A stretch of DNA of 33,529 nt from an uncultured Johnsonella sp. Its GTDB lineage: Bacteria > Bacillota > Clostridia > Lachnospirales > Lachnospiraceae. The stretch's first letter is position 1; each line of letters starts with the position of its first letter. This document shows positions 25,291 through 33,238 of the stretch, one piece after another. The translations under genes were made by a program, and so were the position numbers. The DNA is taken from positions 1 to 33,529 of the forward strand of contig CAAFUL010000113.1 in NCBI GenBank assembly GCA_900766185.1, read 5' to 3'. The notes beneath the pieces were generated by a model that did no database searches, was not told where the DNA came from, and worked only from the letters and a program-made list of their open reading frames with translations.

Positions 25291-25536
25291 ATGCAATACG
25301 ATAAAACATTCAAAAAGCAACCTAAATATAAGACAAAACAGAATGGTAGAAATTATATTAATATAGATAGATTTTATGCAAGCAGTCAGCTATGTTTTAG
25401 TTGTGGATATAAAAATACAAATGTAAAAGATCTAAAAGTAAGAGATTGGATATGTACTTTCTGCAATACAAAACAAGATAGAGATATCAATGCGGCAAAA
25501 AACATATTAGCAGAAGGATTAAGAAAAGTAGCATAA
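25291..25536 (+). pseudogene. tnpB: C-terminal remnant of an IS200/IS605 TnpB gene
   Basis: Only about 80 residues of the ~370-residue protein remain. The zinc ribbon is CFSCGYKN with CTFCNTKQ. The last RuvC aspartate is in QDRDINAAKNI, followed by the typical tail AEGLRKVA. The rest of the RuvC core, the N-terminal domains and the left end of the element are gone; the upstream XRE gene ends 57 bases before this piece. The surviving part is undamaged in frame, so the truncation may be recent. Confidence 0.9.
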
Positions 25537-25641
25537 GAAAAATGATAGGGCAGGGACTGCCCGAATTAACGCCTGTGGAGATAGTAGGTTGCGAGGTCAG
25601 CGAAGCAGGAAGCCCATAGGCTTTATACTGTGGGTAGTTCA
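25537..25641 (+). ncRNA. Right end of the IS200/IS605 element with omega-RNA-like scaffold
   Basis: Directly after tnpB lies GGGCAGGGACTGCCC (hairpin), GAATTAACGCCTGTGGAGAT, AAGCCCATAGGCTTTAT and GTGGGTAGTTCA. This is the arrangement typical of TnpB-associated guide RNAs and right ends. Comparison with the truncated traX copy at 14421, which lacks the element, places the right boundary at 25641/25642. The 20 bases after it would be the guide if the RNA is still made. Confidence 0.75.
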
Positions 25642-25844
25642 CAGTTCTGAGACTTTAGCTTTATAGAGTGAAGAGAATTAAGTAAATATTATAATCTGTT
25701 ATAGTTTTAAGACACATCCTAAGATGAATGACCTGCCTTAGCAGTAACTTATAAAATATATTTTCATATGGACAATAAGTGTGAAGTGTGAATATAATAT
25801 ATTTTGTGAGCAATACACCGGATCAAATGAAAGGAATATAAAAT

Positions 25845-26597
25845 ATGTTTTCAAAATTAAAAGAAAAAGGCTTAAGTACAGCGGATCTTAAGCTTATTGC
25901 GATTATTGCAATGACAGTGGATCATTTGGCTTGGTTGTTTTTTCCCGGCTTTCAAAGAGTATGGTATGTGTACCTGTTACATATAATAGGCAGACTTACC
26001 GCTCCGATCATGTGGTTTTTTATAGCGGAGGGTTCGTATTATACTAAAAATCCTAAAAAATATATCACAAGGCTTTTTGTTTTTGCAATTATATCACATT
26101 TTGCATATAGCTTTGCCTTTGGTTTAAACCCTATTCCATTTAAAAACGGAATTTTTAATCAAACAAGTGTTATTTGGTCTTTGGCTATAGCTGCTGCCTT
26201 GATATTTATTGTAAATAAGTATAAGCTTTCTTATTGGAAAAACTTTGCATTAATACTACTTGCGAATTTACTTTCTTTTCCTGCAGACTGGTCATGTATT
26301 GCAACTATGGTGCCATTTTACCTTTATAATCACAGAGGGGATTTTAAGAAACAGTCAGGGGATTTTATATTATTCGGCTTTATTTATGTCTTGATATATT
26401 TTATATTTATAGATAAAGTTTATGGGATTTTGCAATTATTTATCTTCTTAAGTATACCTGTGCTTAGTTTGTATAACGGTAAGGCAGGGAATAACAGAAA
26501 TATGAAATGGTTATTTTACATTTACTATCCTGCACATCTTGTGGCAGTGGGAGTATTAAGACTGATACTGTATGGAAATGTGAATATTTTATTTTGA
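25845..26597 (+). CDS. traX: TraX-family membrane protein
   Basis: 250 residues, ATG 25845 after AAAGGAA. The protein is very hydrophobic, with about eight helices. Family features are DLKLIAIIAMTVDHLAWLFF at the start, RLTAPIMWFFIAEGSYYTKNP, FLYNH/YLYNHRGDFKKQ and the C-terminal KWLFYIYYPAHLVAVGVLRL. TraX acetylates F-pilin in E. coli; in Firmicutes the family is common on chromosomes, and an acyltransferase role on some surface molecule is inferred. The last 280 bases are duplicated at 14438-14716. Confidence 0.92.
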   Translation: MFSKLKEKGLSTADLKLIAIIAMTVDHLAWLFFPGFQRVWYVYLLHIIGRLTAPIMWFFIAEGSYYTKNPKKYITRLFVFAIISHFAYSFAFGLNPIPFKNGIFNQTSVIWSLAIAAALIFIVNKYKLSYWKNFALILLANLLSFPADWSCIATMVPFYLYNHRGDFKKQSGDFILFGFIYVLIYFIFIDKVYGILQLFIFLSIPVLSLYNGKAGNNRNMKWLFYIYYPAHLVAVGVLRLILYGNVNILF

Positions 26598-26634
26598 TAT
26601 TAACGAATTGATAATATTTGTTATATAATATATG

Positions 26635-26714
26635 ACTAACACGATTTAGGTGTTAGTATATGACTAAATAATAATATCTTATCTGCATTTTTTTTATATG
26701 CCGATAAGATATTA
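26635..26714 (+). terminator. Two hairpins downstream of traX
   Basis: ACTAACAC (26635-26642) pairs with GTGTTAGT (26650-26657). A longer hairpin joins TAATATCTTATC (26672-26683) with GATAAGATATTA (26703-26714) around a T-rich loop. Neither has a following T-run on the plus strand, so termination is plausible but not certain. Confidence 0.45.
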
Positions 26715-26724
26715 CAGACGTAGA

Positions 26725-26809
26725 GAACCGGCTGAATTAAAATCATTTTGCTCTGTGGTTATAAAACTATTTAAGGGTAAATAGGGTAGTTTTATCGAAG
26801 AGGCGGTTC
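26725..26809 (+). promoter_or_regulatory. Structured leader of guaA, possible riboswitch-like element
   Basis: GAACCG (26725-26730) pairs with CGGTTC (26804-26809), enclosing a stem ATAAAACTA (26761-26769) with TAGTTTTAT (26787-26795) and a single-stranded purine-rich loop AAGGGTAAATAGGG. The closed structure ends 15 bases before the GGAGGG ribosome binding site. It does not match the purine, PRPP or guanidine riboswitch consensus as I remember them. Confidence 0.4.
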
Positions 26810-26837
26810 ATAGATATTTTAAGCGGAGGGAAAGATT

Positions 26838-28383
26838 GTGAACTTAAAGCAGGAGTTAGTTATTGTTATTGATTTTGGCGGACAATATAACCAGTTGGTA
26901 GCAAGAAGAGTTAGAGAAAATAATGTTTATTGTGAAATTTATTCATATAAGACCGACATTAATGTAATAAAGAAAAAAATCCTAAGGGTATAATACTTAC
27001 AGGCAGTCCTAACAGTTGTTACGAAGAGGGAGCACCGACTTATACAAAAGAACTTTTTGAACTTGGGACACCTGTTTTAGGTCTTTGTTACGGGCTCAGC
27101 TTATGAGCCATGTGCTTGGAGGTAAGGTGGAAAGAGCAAAGGTAAGAGAATACGGCAAGACAGAGGTCTTGATAGATAAAAAAGATTCAAAGCTTTTTGA
27201 AAATGTATCTTCTCCAACCGTATGTTGAATGAGTCATTTTGACTATGTATCAAAGATTCAGGAAAGTTTTGAAATAAGTGCATATACCAAGGACTGTCCG
27301 GTGGCAGCATTTGAAAATGAAGAGAAGAAACTTTACGATATTCAATATTATCCGGAAGTGCTGCATACTAAGGATGGCAGTAGGATGATAGGCAATTTCC
27401 TTAGAAATGTATGTAAATGTAATTGGAAAATGGATGCATTTGTTGAAACAGAGGTTGAAAAGATAAAAGAAAAGGTAGGAAGCGGCAAGGTGCTTTGTGC
27501 CTTATCAGGCGGAGTGGATTCATCCGTTGCTGCGGTATTACTAAGTAAGGCGGTAGGTGAGCAGCTTACCTGTGTATTTGTAGACCATGGTCTACTTCGT
27601 AAAAATTAAGCGGATGAAGTGGAAGAGGTGTTTGGGCCAAACGATCCTTACAAACTTAATTTCATAAGGGTAAATGCACAGGAGAGATTTTATTCAAAAC
27701 TTGCCGGAGTATCGGAGCCTGAGGCAAAGTGTAAGATCATAGGAGAGGAGTTTATAAGGGTATTTGAGGAAGAGGCTAAGAAGATAGGTAAGGTGGATTT
27801 CTTGGTTCAAGGAACTATTTACCCCGATGTAGTCGAAAGCGGTTTTTGGGGTGAGAGTGTGGTTATCAAATCCCACCATAATGTAGGAGGACTTCCCGAC
27901 TATGTTGACTTCAAGGAGATAATAGAACCGCTGAGAGATCTTTTTAAAGACGAGGTAAGAAAGGCGGGTCTGGAACTGGGTATTCCGGAAAAACTGGTAT
28001 TCCGCCAGCCATTCCCCGGTCCCAGACTTGGTATCAGAATAATAGGAGAGGTTACAGCCGAGAAGGTAAAAATAGTACAGGATGCCGATGCCATTTACAG
28101 AGAAGAGATAAAAAATGCAGGACTTGACAAGGAACTGGGGCAGTATTTTGCAGCACTTACCAATATGCGAAGTGTAGGTGTTATGGGGGATGAGAGAACC
28201 TATGACTATGCGGTGGCACTTAGAGCGGTAAATACGGTGGACTTTATGACAGCAGAAGCGGCAGAGATACCTTGGGAAGTGATTAAGAAGGTAACAAGCA
28301 GGATTATTAATGAGGTAAGCCATGTTAATAGGGTGCTGTATGATATAACAAATAAGCCGCCGGGAACGATTGAGTTGGAGTAG
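26838..28383 (+). pseudogene. guaA: Inactivated GMP synthase gene
   Basis: The complete gene can be followed from GTG 26838 (GGAGGG before it) to the stop at 28383. GuaA makes GMP from XMP and glutamine. Lesions seen: a one-base loss in the A-run at 26973-26979; a one-base loss in the G-run at 27092-27094, inside LGLCYGAQ; TGA at 27226-27228 where Trp is expected (CWMSH); and TAA at 27607-27609 where Glu is expected (LLRKNEADE). The glutaminase cysteine survives, but FHPE has become YYPE, so the catalytic His is lost. Synthetase motifs SGGVDSS, QGTIYPDVVES and RQPFPGPRLG are intact. Several independent lesions point to a true pseudogene rather than sequencing error. Confidence 0.93.
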
Positions 28384-28523
28384 GAGACGGAATTTCCTAA
28401 GGCAAGTAAAATCAACCCTTACAGACGATGGAATTGTTCTCCCGGTACGCAAATGGTACAAAGTAGCAAAAAGAATAATTGAAATAATAGCCCCTGGTGG
28501 TTTGCAATCGAATATAAAAAATT

Positions 28524-28555
28524 AGACCGTAGCGTGAGTGCTTTGGTCTTTTTTA
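28524..28555 (+). terminator. Intrinsic terminator downstream of guaA
   Basis: AGACC and AGC pair with GCT and GGTCT (28524-28549) and are followed by TTTTT. The 140 bases between guaA and this hairpin hold no recognisable gene. Confidence 0.75.
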
Positions 28556-28616
28556 GCTTTTTGAGAGAAGATATTTTATTAGATATCACTTCGCCATGCC
28601 GCTTTTCTGATTCACA

Positions 28617-29207
28617 TCACAATGATATCTCTTTCATAATTTTGGAAACCAAGTCAGAAATACCTGCTGCTACATAAACCACTTTGTCCGGGTCGTGGAT
28701 ATAACAAATTATCTGTCCTTTTTTACCATCAGTAGTGGGATTAAAGTCCATCATCAAATAGCAACTATTGCAATATTGAGCAAACGGAAACCATTTTTTG
28801 TTGAAAAGATATGGCTTAATCCTTTTATCTTTAAGTCTTTCAATATCCTCAGTTGTGAAATAATTGGGAAAATCTGATAGTAAGGCATTTTTATTTTGGA
28901 AGTAATTCTTTGTGGTATCCATTTCTTTCAAACTCATTAGGCAAAAAGTCATATCGGATTTGCCGATTACTGTAGGCAAAATACAAAAAAATCGGCTACC
29001 ATCTTTGTATTGATATAGATTCTTGAAATCATCCGGTAAATCAATACTATACTTTTTCTCGAAAGTAACTATCTCTTCCTGTGAAACACCGGAAATCTTG
29101 CTATATTCGGAAAAATATTCTTCTTCAATAGGGTTATCTAAATCCCACTCATCAAAATGATTACATATATATTCTTCAATTTGCTTGATATGGCTAGTTA
29201 TTTCCAT
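28617..29207 (-). CDS. SMI1/KNR4 (SUKH) family immunity-type protein
   Basis: 196 residues, ATG 29207 behind GGAGGAGA. The SUKH fold signature is visible: EIVTFEKKYSIDLPDDFKNL with YQYKDGS, then FCLMSLKEMDTT, FNKKWFPFAQYCNSCYLMMD and GQIICYIHDPDKVVYVA. SUKH proteins usually protect against polymorphic toxins delivered by contact or secretion. No toxin gene lies beside it in the window, so it is an orphan, possibly cargo of the mobile element remnant to its right. The frame is intact. Confidence 0.88.
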   Translation of the reverse strand: MEITSHIKQIEEYICNHFDEWDLDNPIEEEYFSEYSKISGVSQEEIVTFEKKYSIDLPDDFKNLYQYKDGSRFFCILPTVIGKSDMTFCLMSLKEMDTTKNYFQNKNALLSDFPNYFTTEDIERLKDKRIKPYLFNKKWFPFAQYCNSCYLMMDFNPTTDGKKGQIICYIHDPDKVVYVAAGISDLVSKIMKEISL

Positions 29208-29312
29208 AGGTAGTCTCCTCCGACTTCAAATTTGATTGGTTTTCAACTTTTGAAATATTTTACTATACAACTCTACAGTCATTTCAGTAATGTTGTGTGT
29301 ATTGCTGTTTGT

Positions 29313-29749
29313 CTATCTGCCTCTCCTCAATAATCTTGATTTCTTTGGATAAGAAAGCTTCCAATCCTCAAATTCTTCATCTGTAATTTCACCGTTATAA
29401 TGTTTCTTTCTCATCTCATCCCATTCTACAAGAAAATAATTGAAGTTAATATCGTGTGACAGTAAGGCACTGGTGGCTCCGTCTATAAGTGGTCTGAGCT
29501 TCATTTCTTTTTCGTAGTCAAAAATAATATGGATAAACTCGTGGATGGAGTTCGGTTCGTGGCCTGTGAGGGCAGAGATATCACAGTCTAACACCTGTGC
29601 TATTTTTTGCATTTGTTCTTTTGTTGGAGATCTATTTCCAAGTTCACAATTTCGTATGGCAGTATCGGTCAATCCGGCTTTGATTGCAAGTTCCTTTTGA
29701 GTGAGTTTTCTTAGCAAATGAAGCTTTTTAATTTTTGTCCGGATATCAT
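29313..29749 (-). pseudogene. Frameshifted XRE-family regulator
   Basis: The body reads IKKLHLLRKLTQKELAIKAG, DTAIRNCELGNRSPTKEQM and, at the end, FLVEWDEMRKKHYNGEITDE with FEDWKLSYP. This is the same regulator type as the broken gene at 23344-23893. The only well-placed start is the ATG at 29749, behind AAAGGA, but it leads into a stop after 12 codons. One extra A in the A-run near 29735 would restore the frame. Starting at TTG 29717 would give a 134-residue protein missing its first helix and lacking a binding site. A frameshifted pseudogene is the better reading. Confidence 0.7.
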
Positions 29750-29888
29750 AGGAAAGATCCTTTCTGAAAAATAAGTAGATTTCATTTTATATATTCTATC
29801 ACAAAATCACACAAAACGTAACAAAAGTGTTCTGTATAAGACTTATAAGAACCTCGGAGTAAATAAGGTTATAGAAAAACATATTTAA

Positions 29889-30032
29889 AAAACCAATATC
29901 GACAGAACGAATATAAACGGTTTCAACAAAATCAAACAGAACGATAATGAACTTCTTGAATACAAGCTAATGAAATTGACGCTCGTCCTAATTCAAAATA
30001 GGAATGGAGAATCTTGCACCATTTTTGAATAA
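29889..30032 (+). pseudogene. Possible remnant of a small gene before the excisionase
   Basis: An open stretch with protein-like composition reads NIDRTNINGFNKIKQNDNEL then LEYKLMKLTLVLIQNRNGES and CTIFE before a stop at 30030. There is no acceptable start codon apart from an internal ATG. It may be a small gene that has lost its start. I do not recognise the family. The preceding 29750-29888 is AT-rich intergenic sequence. Confidence 0.3.
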
Positions 30033-30045
30033 AAGGCGGGCTAAT

Positions 30046-30240
30046 ATGCACAAGATATTTATGAATGCAAAGGAAGTGCAAGAGTTCTTGGAAGTGAGTA
30101 GAATTACTGCATACCAACTGATCAATGAGATGAATCAAGAACTTGTAAATCTCGGCTACCGAGTACAAAGAGGGAAAGTGAATCGTAGGTATTTTATGGA
30201 AAAGTACTGCTATGGCAGAGATGCAAAGAAAGAGGTGTAA
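30046..30240 (+). CDS. xis: Excisionase-like small HTH protein
   Basis: 64 residues from ATG 30046. FMNAKEVQEFLEVSRITAYQ followed by LINEMNQELVNLGYRVQRGK is the winged MerR-like helix-turn-helix of excisionases carried by Tn916-like and related integrative elements, placed as usual just before the integrase. It would bend the attachment site to favour excision. An ATG at 30004 in the same frame would add 14 residues but has no better binding site. The frame is intact although the integrase is broken. Confidence 0.8.
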   Translation: MHKIFMNAKEVQEFLEVSRITAYQLINEMNQELVNLGYRVQRGKVNRRYFMEKYCYGRDAKKEV

Positions 30241-30241
30241 T

Positions 30242-31363
30242 ATGGGGCATACAAAGATGAGGCAAAGAATGGGACTTGGTTTTGTAAGTGTTCCTATACC
30301 AATTGGAAAGGGGAAAAGCTCACCAAGAAAAAGCGAGGATTTGCAACCAAAAAAAGACGCCTTAAACTGGGAAAGGGAGTTTTTGATCGCTCATTCTGAT
30401 TCTGTGGAAATGACCTTTCGAGAGTTTTTTGAACTGTATCGGCGAGACAAACAGCCAAGAATCCGAGAAAATACCTGAAGAACCAAAGAAGCGATTGTTG
30501 AAAGCAAAATAATGCCGTATCTTGGGGATTTGCTCTTATCTGAGATAAGCAAGGTTTCTATCATCCAGTGGCAGAATGAACTGATGAAGATGAAAGATGA
30601 TAAAGGACAAAGCTATTCCCCAACTTATTTGAGGAAAATACACGCACAACTGAGCAGTATCTTTAATCACGCTTGCAAATTCTACAATTTGAAAAACAAT
30701 GTTGCTCGTGATGTAGGAACAATGGGTGAAAAGGAAGCAAATGAAATGCTCTTTTGGACAAGAGAAGAATACGAAGCTTTTGTTGAAGCCATTAAGGACA
30801 AACCACAATCGTTTTATGCCTTTGAAATTCTATATTGGTGTGGATTGAGAGTTGGAGAGCTAATGGCACTTACAGAAGAGAAATTCGATCTTAAGAACAA
30901 TATCATAAAGATTGATCAGTCCCTACAGAGGAACGATGGAAAGAATGTAATCACGCCACCAAAGACAAAAAAGAGTGTACGAAAAATTGCCATGCCGGAT
31001 TTTCTTGCAGAGGAGATAAAGGACTATCTTGATGGTTTCTATAAACTGCGCTCTCAAGACTTGATTTTCACTTTTACGAAAAGCTATTTGCATCATGAAA
31101 TGAATCGAGGCTCAGGTAAGGCAAATGTGAAAAGGATACGAGTACATGACCTGAGACATTCTCATGTGTCGTTATTGATTGAGCTTGGATTCTCAGCAAT
31201 GACAATTGCCGACAGAGTAGGATACGAGTCGATTGATATTGCATTCCGATATGCTCATTTATTTCCAAACAAGCAAAAAGAAATGGCTGATTCACTCGCA
31301 CATATGAGAAGAAGTTCTGCAAATGATTGGGATGCTTTGCTCGAGGAGGATGAAGATGTTTAG
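30242..31363 (+). pseudogene. int: Broken tyrosine integrase
   Basis: The N-terminal arm-binding domain (AYKDEAKNGTWFCKCSYTNW then KGEKLTKKKRGFATKK) is in a different frame from both the ATG at 30242 and the following segment. An extra A near 30348-30354 shifts it into DALNWEREFL. The frame then meets TGA at 30476-30478, where Trp is expected (RIRENTWRTKE). After this the catalytic domain is whole: CGLRVGEL, TKKSVRKI, VHDLRHSHVSLLIELG and FRYAHLFP give the R-K-H-R-Y set. The element can no longer make a normal integrase unless supplied in trans. Confidence 0.9.
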
Positions 31364-31739
31364 GCTGGAGTATGCTCAGAAAAGAGCGAAGCAAATCAAA
31401 GTGAAAAAGAAAAAGGATGAGCAGAAAAGAAAGAGAAATCGCATTGTGAATTTTAGAGCAACGCCCGAAGAAGTTTCACTAATTGATAAGTATGTGGAGT
31501 TAAGCGGTTTGACGAAACAAGATTATTTTATTGGACTTTTGATAGACCATGAAATTAAAATCAATGCGGATTATATAGTGGTGGATGCCATATCGAAAGA
31601 AATTTTTCGATTGGCTTCTGTCATAAAAAAGTTTGGAAAACTCGATGATAATGACGAAGAGGTACTTCTGTACGTCTTAGAAATCTACGAGGAGTTAAAA
31701 AAAAGAAAAGACCCTCAGTTCGGACTGAAGGTCAGATGA
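31356..31739 (+). CDS. Ribbon-helix-helix type mobilisation-like protein
   Basis: 128 residues from ATG 31356, with GAGGAGG at 31343-31349; it overlaps the integrase end by 8 bases. The lysine/arginine-rich N-terminus is followed by RIVNFRATPEEVSLIDKYVE and LSGLTKQDYFIGLLID, a ribbon-helix-helix motif as in MobC-type relaxosome accessory proteins. The rest is helical and acidic. No relaxase gene is seen in the window, so a role in regulation rather than mobilisation is possible. The frame is intact. Confidence 0.7.
   Translation: MFRLEYAQKRAKQIKVKKKKDEQKRKRNRIVNFRATPEEVSLIDKYVELSGLTKQDYFIGLLIDHEIKINADYIVVDAISKEIFRLASVIKKFGKLDDNDEEVLLYVLEIYEELKKRKDPQFGLKVR
31697..31733 (-). terminator. Minus-strand intrinsic terminator inside the end of the ribbon-helix-helix gene
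   Basis: GACCCTCAGT and ACTGAAGGTC (31710-31733) form a hairpin. On the minus strand it is followed by TTTTCTTTTTTTT (31709-31697). On the plus strand there is no T-run, so it acts on leftward transcripts. Confidence 0.6.
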
Positions 31740-31794
31740 GATACAACTTGGTAAATCATCCCTAGCAAGATTATTTTATCAGGTTGTATCCTCA
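31737..31794. repeat. Inverted repeat in the vapE leader
   Basis: TGAGATACAAC (31737-31747) is mirrored by GTTGTATCCTCA (31783-31794), 11 pairs with one bulged base, around a 35-base interior. It lies 32 bases before the VapE-like start and next to the leftward terminator at 31697-31733. Confidence 0.6.
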
Positions 31795-31825
31795 TCCGAA
31801 AACAATATTGTGATAAAGGAGGTTG

Positions 31826-33238
31826 ATGTATTTGAATGATTGGCTCGTAACTGATGAGACGATGCTTAAAGACTATCTAAGTCGTGAATTGGAATATACG
31901 GACAAGGGACAAATCAAAAGCAGCACCACAAATATCATTACGGTCTTAGTAAATCCATCCTATTGCGTTAAAGAGGGGATTATAGACGGAAGGATATTTT
32001 TTGATACCTGTAGCAGAACGATTCGTTTATTAGGTGTTCTAAAAGGTGAAAAGACAAACGGGGATGAGATAAGAAAATGGAACGATCAAATGACCAATAT
32101 CCTCAGGGTGGAGATAGAAAGCACTTTCGGAATCAAATATTCGAAAAACAGGATGGAAGATGCCATTACTTTTGTTGCTCAAAAAAGAGCGGTCAATCTT
32201 CCTGCACTGTATATGAAGTCACTATCTTATGACGGAGGAAAATATATTGAAAACCTACTGCCTAAATATATTGGAGCAACTTCCTCAAAGCTTAATGCTT
32301 GGATTATGGAGCATATCCTGGTCGGTATGGTGAAATGAGTTTTTGAGCCGGGATGCAAATTTGATGAACTGATGGTTTTGACGGGAGACCAAGGAGCAGG
32401 AAAGACAAGTTTCATCGAAAGACTTGCACTACTTCCTGAATGGTATTGCTCCTTAAACAACATTAAAAGAAAAGATGCCATCAGCAACTTGGTTGGCAAA
32501 ATTATTGTTGAGCTTGAAGAGTTTGTGGCTCTGAGAAATGCCAAAAGTGCCGATGAAGCTAAGCTGTTTATTTCTGCAAGGACAAGCACAGTAAGACTTC
32601 CATATGAAAGATTTTCTGCTGATGTAAAGAGAACTTGTGTACTGGTTGCCACTACCAACGATGCCACTTTTCTAGGAGACTTTTCGGGAGAAAGAAGATA
32701 CCTTCCTGTGCAAGTTCAAGCTGAAAATATCGTGCTTCCGGTGATGTACAATCCCGAGAAATTTCCTGTTTTAGAAAGTATTTCGAGAGAAGAACATCAA
32801 AGAATTGTGAAAAGGGATTTTGAAGGGGCAATCGCCGAGGCGGTATATATTTATGAAAACAATCTACACGATTTTTATCTTCTGCAAGAGCTGAGACAGG
32901 ATCTAGATTTTGTCATTCAGACTCATAAAAACGAAAATCGTCATGTTCAAAACTTCCTCGATTTTATGGAATGGAAGGCAACGAAATCCGATACTCCAAA
33001 TCTGCTTTGTTCGGCAGAATTTACAAGTCGGTATCCGGAAACAAATGAAAAAGTATTCTCCGAACTGATGGCGAATGAGATGAGGGATGAGTGGCTATTG
33101 GAGCCATCCGTTAAGAGCAAAAAGCACAAAATCGATGGCATTATCAGAGTAAGCAAGAAATTCTATACAAGGAATTTCGCTGGGGGCACTGGTGTTGGAG
33201 ATTTTATTGAGGTGGTTAACATTCACCCACCATTTTAA
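31826..33238 (+). pseudogene. VapE/VirE-like P-loop protein split by one stop codon
   Basis: The start is ATG 31826 or TTG 31832, both behind AAAGGAGG at 31815-31822. Residues 1-170 are the helical N-part (EIESTFGIKYSKNRMEDAIT, NLLPKYIGAT). Then TGA at 32336-32338 interrupts the frame just before VFEPGCKFDELMVLTGDQGA with Walker A GDQGAGKTS. Downstream, KIIVELEEF, CVLVATTND and GDFSGERRYLPV match the virulence-associated E family of superfamily 3-like ATPases found on phages, satellites and integrative elements, where they act in replication. Both halves are otherwise in the same frame. The stop sits at a position where I expect Arg or Trp. Confidence 0.85.

Noticed and set aside
14421..26597. 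Composite transposon bounded by traX copies
   Set aside because: traX is not a transposase gene and no terminal repeats or target duplications border the copies; a duplication is the simpler view.
28360..28383. Attachment-site pair for an island at the guaA 3' end
   Set aside because: No second copy of the guaA end sequence was found in the remaining 5 kb, so only the position, not the site, can be supported.
26838..32338. UGA read as tryptophan (alternative genetic code)
   Set aside because: The same genes also use TGG, and TGA serves as the normal stop in intact genes such as hipB, traX, the DMT permease and kwaB; guaA also has a TAA stop and frameshifts.
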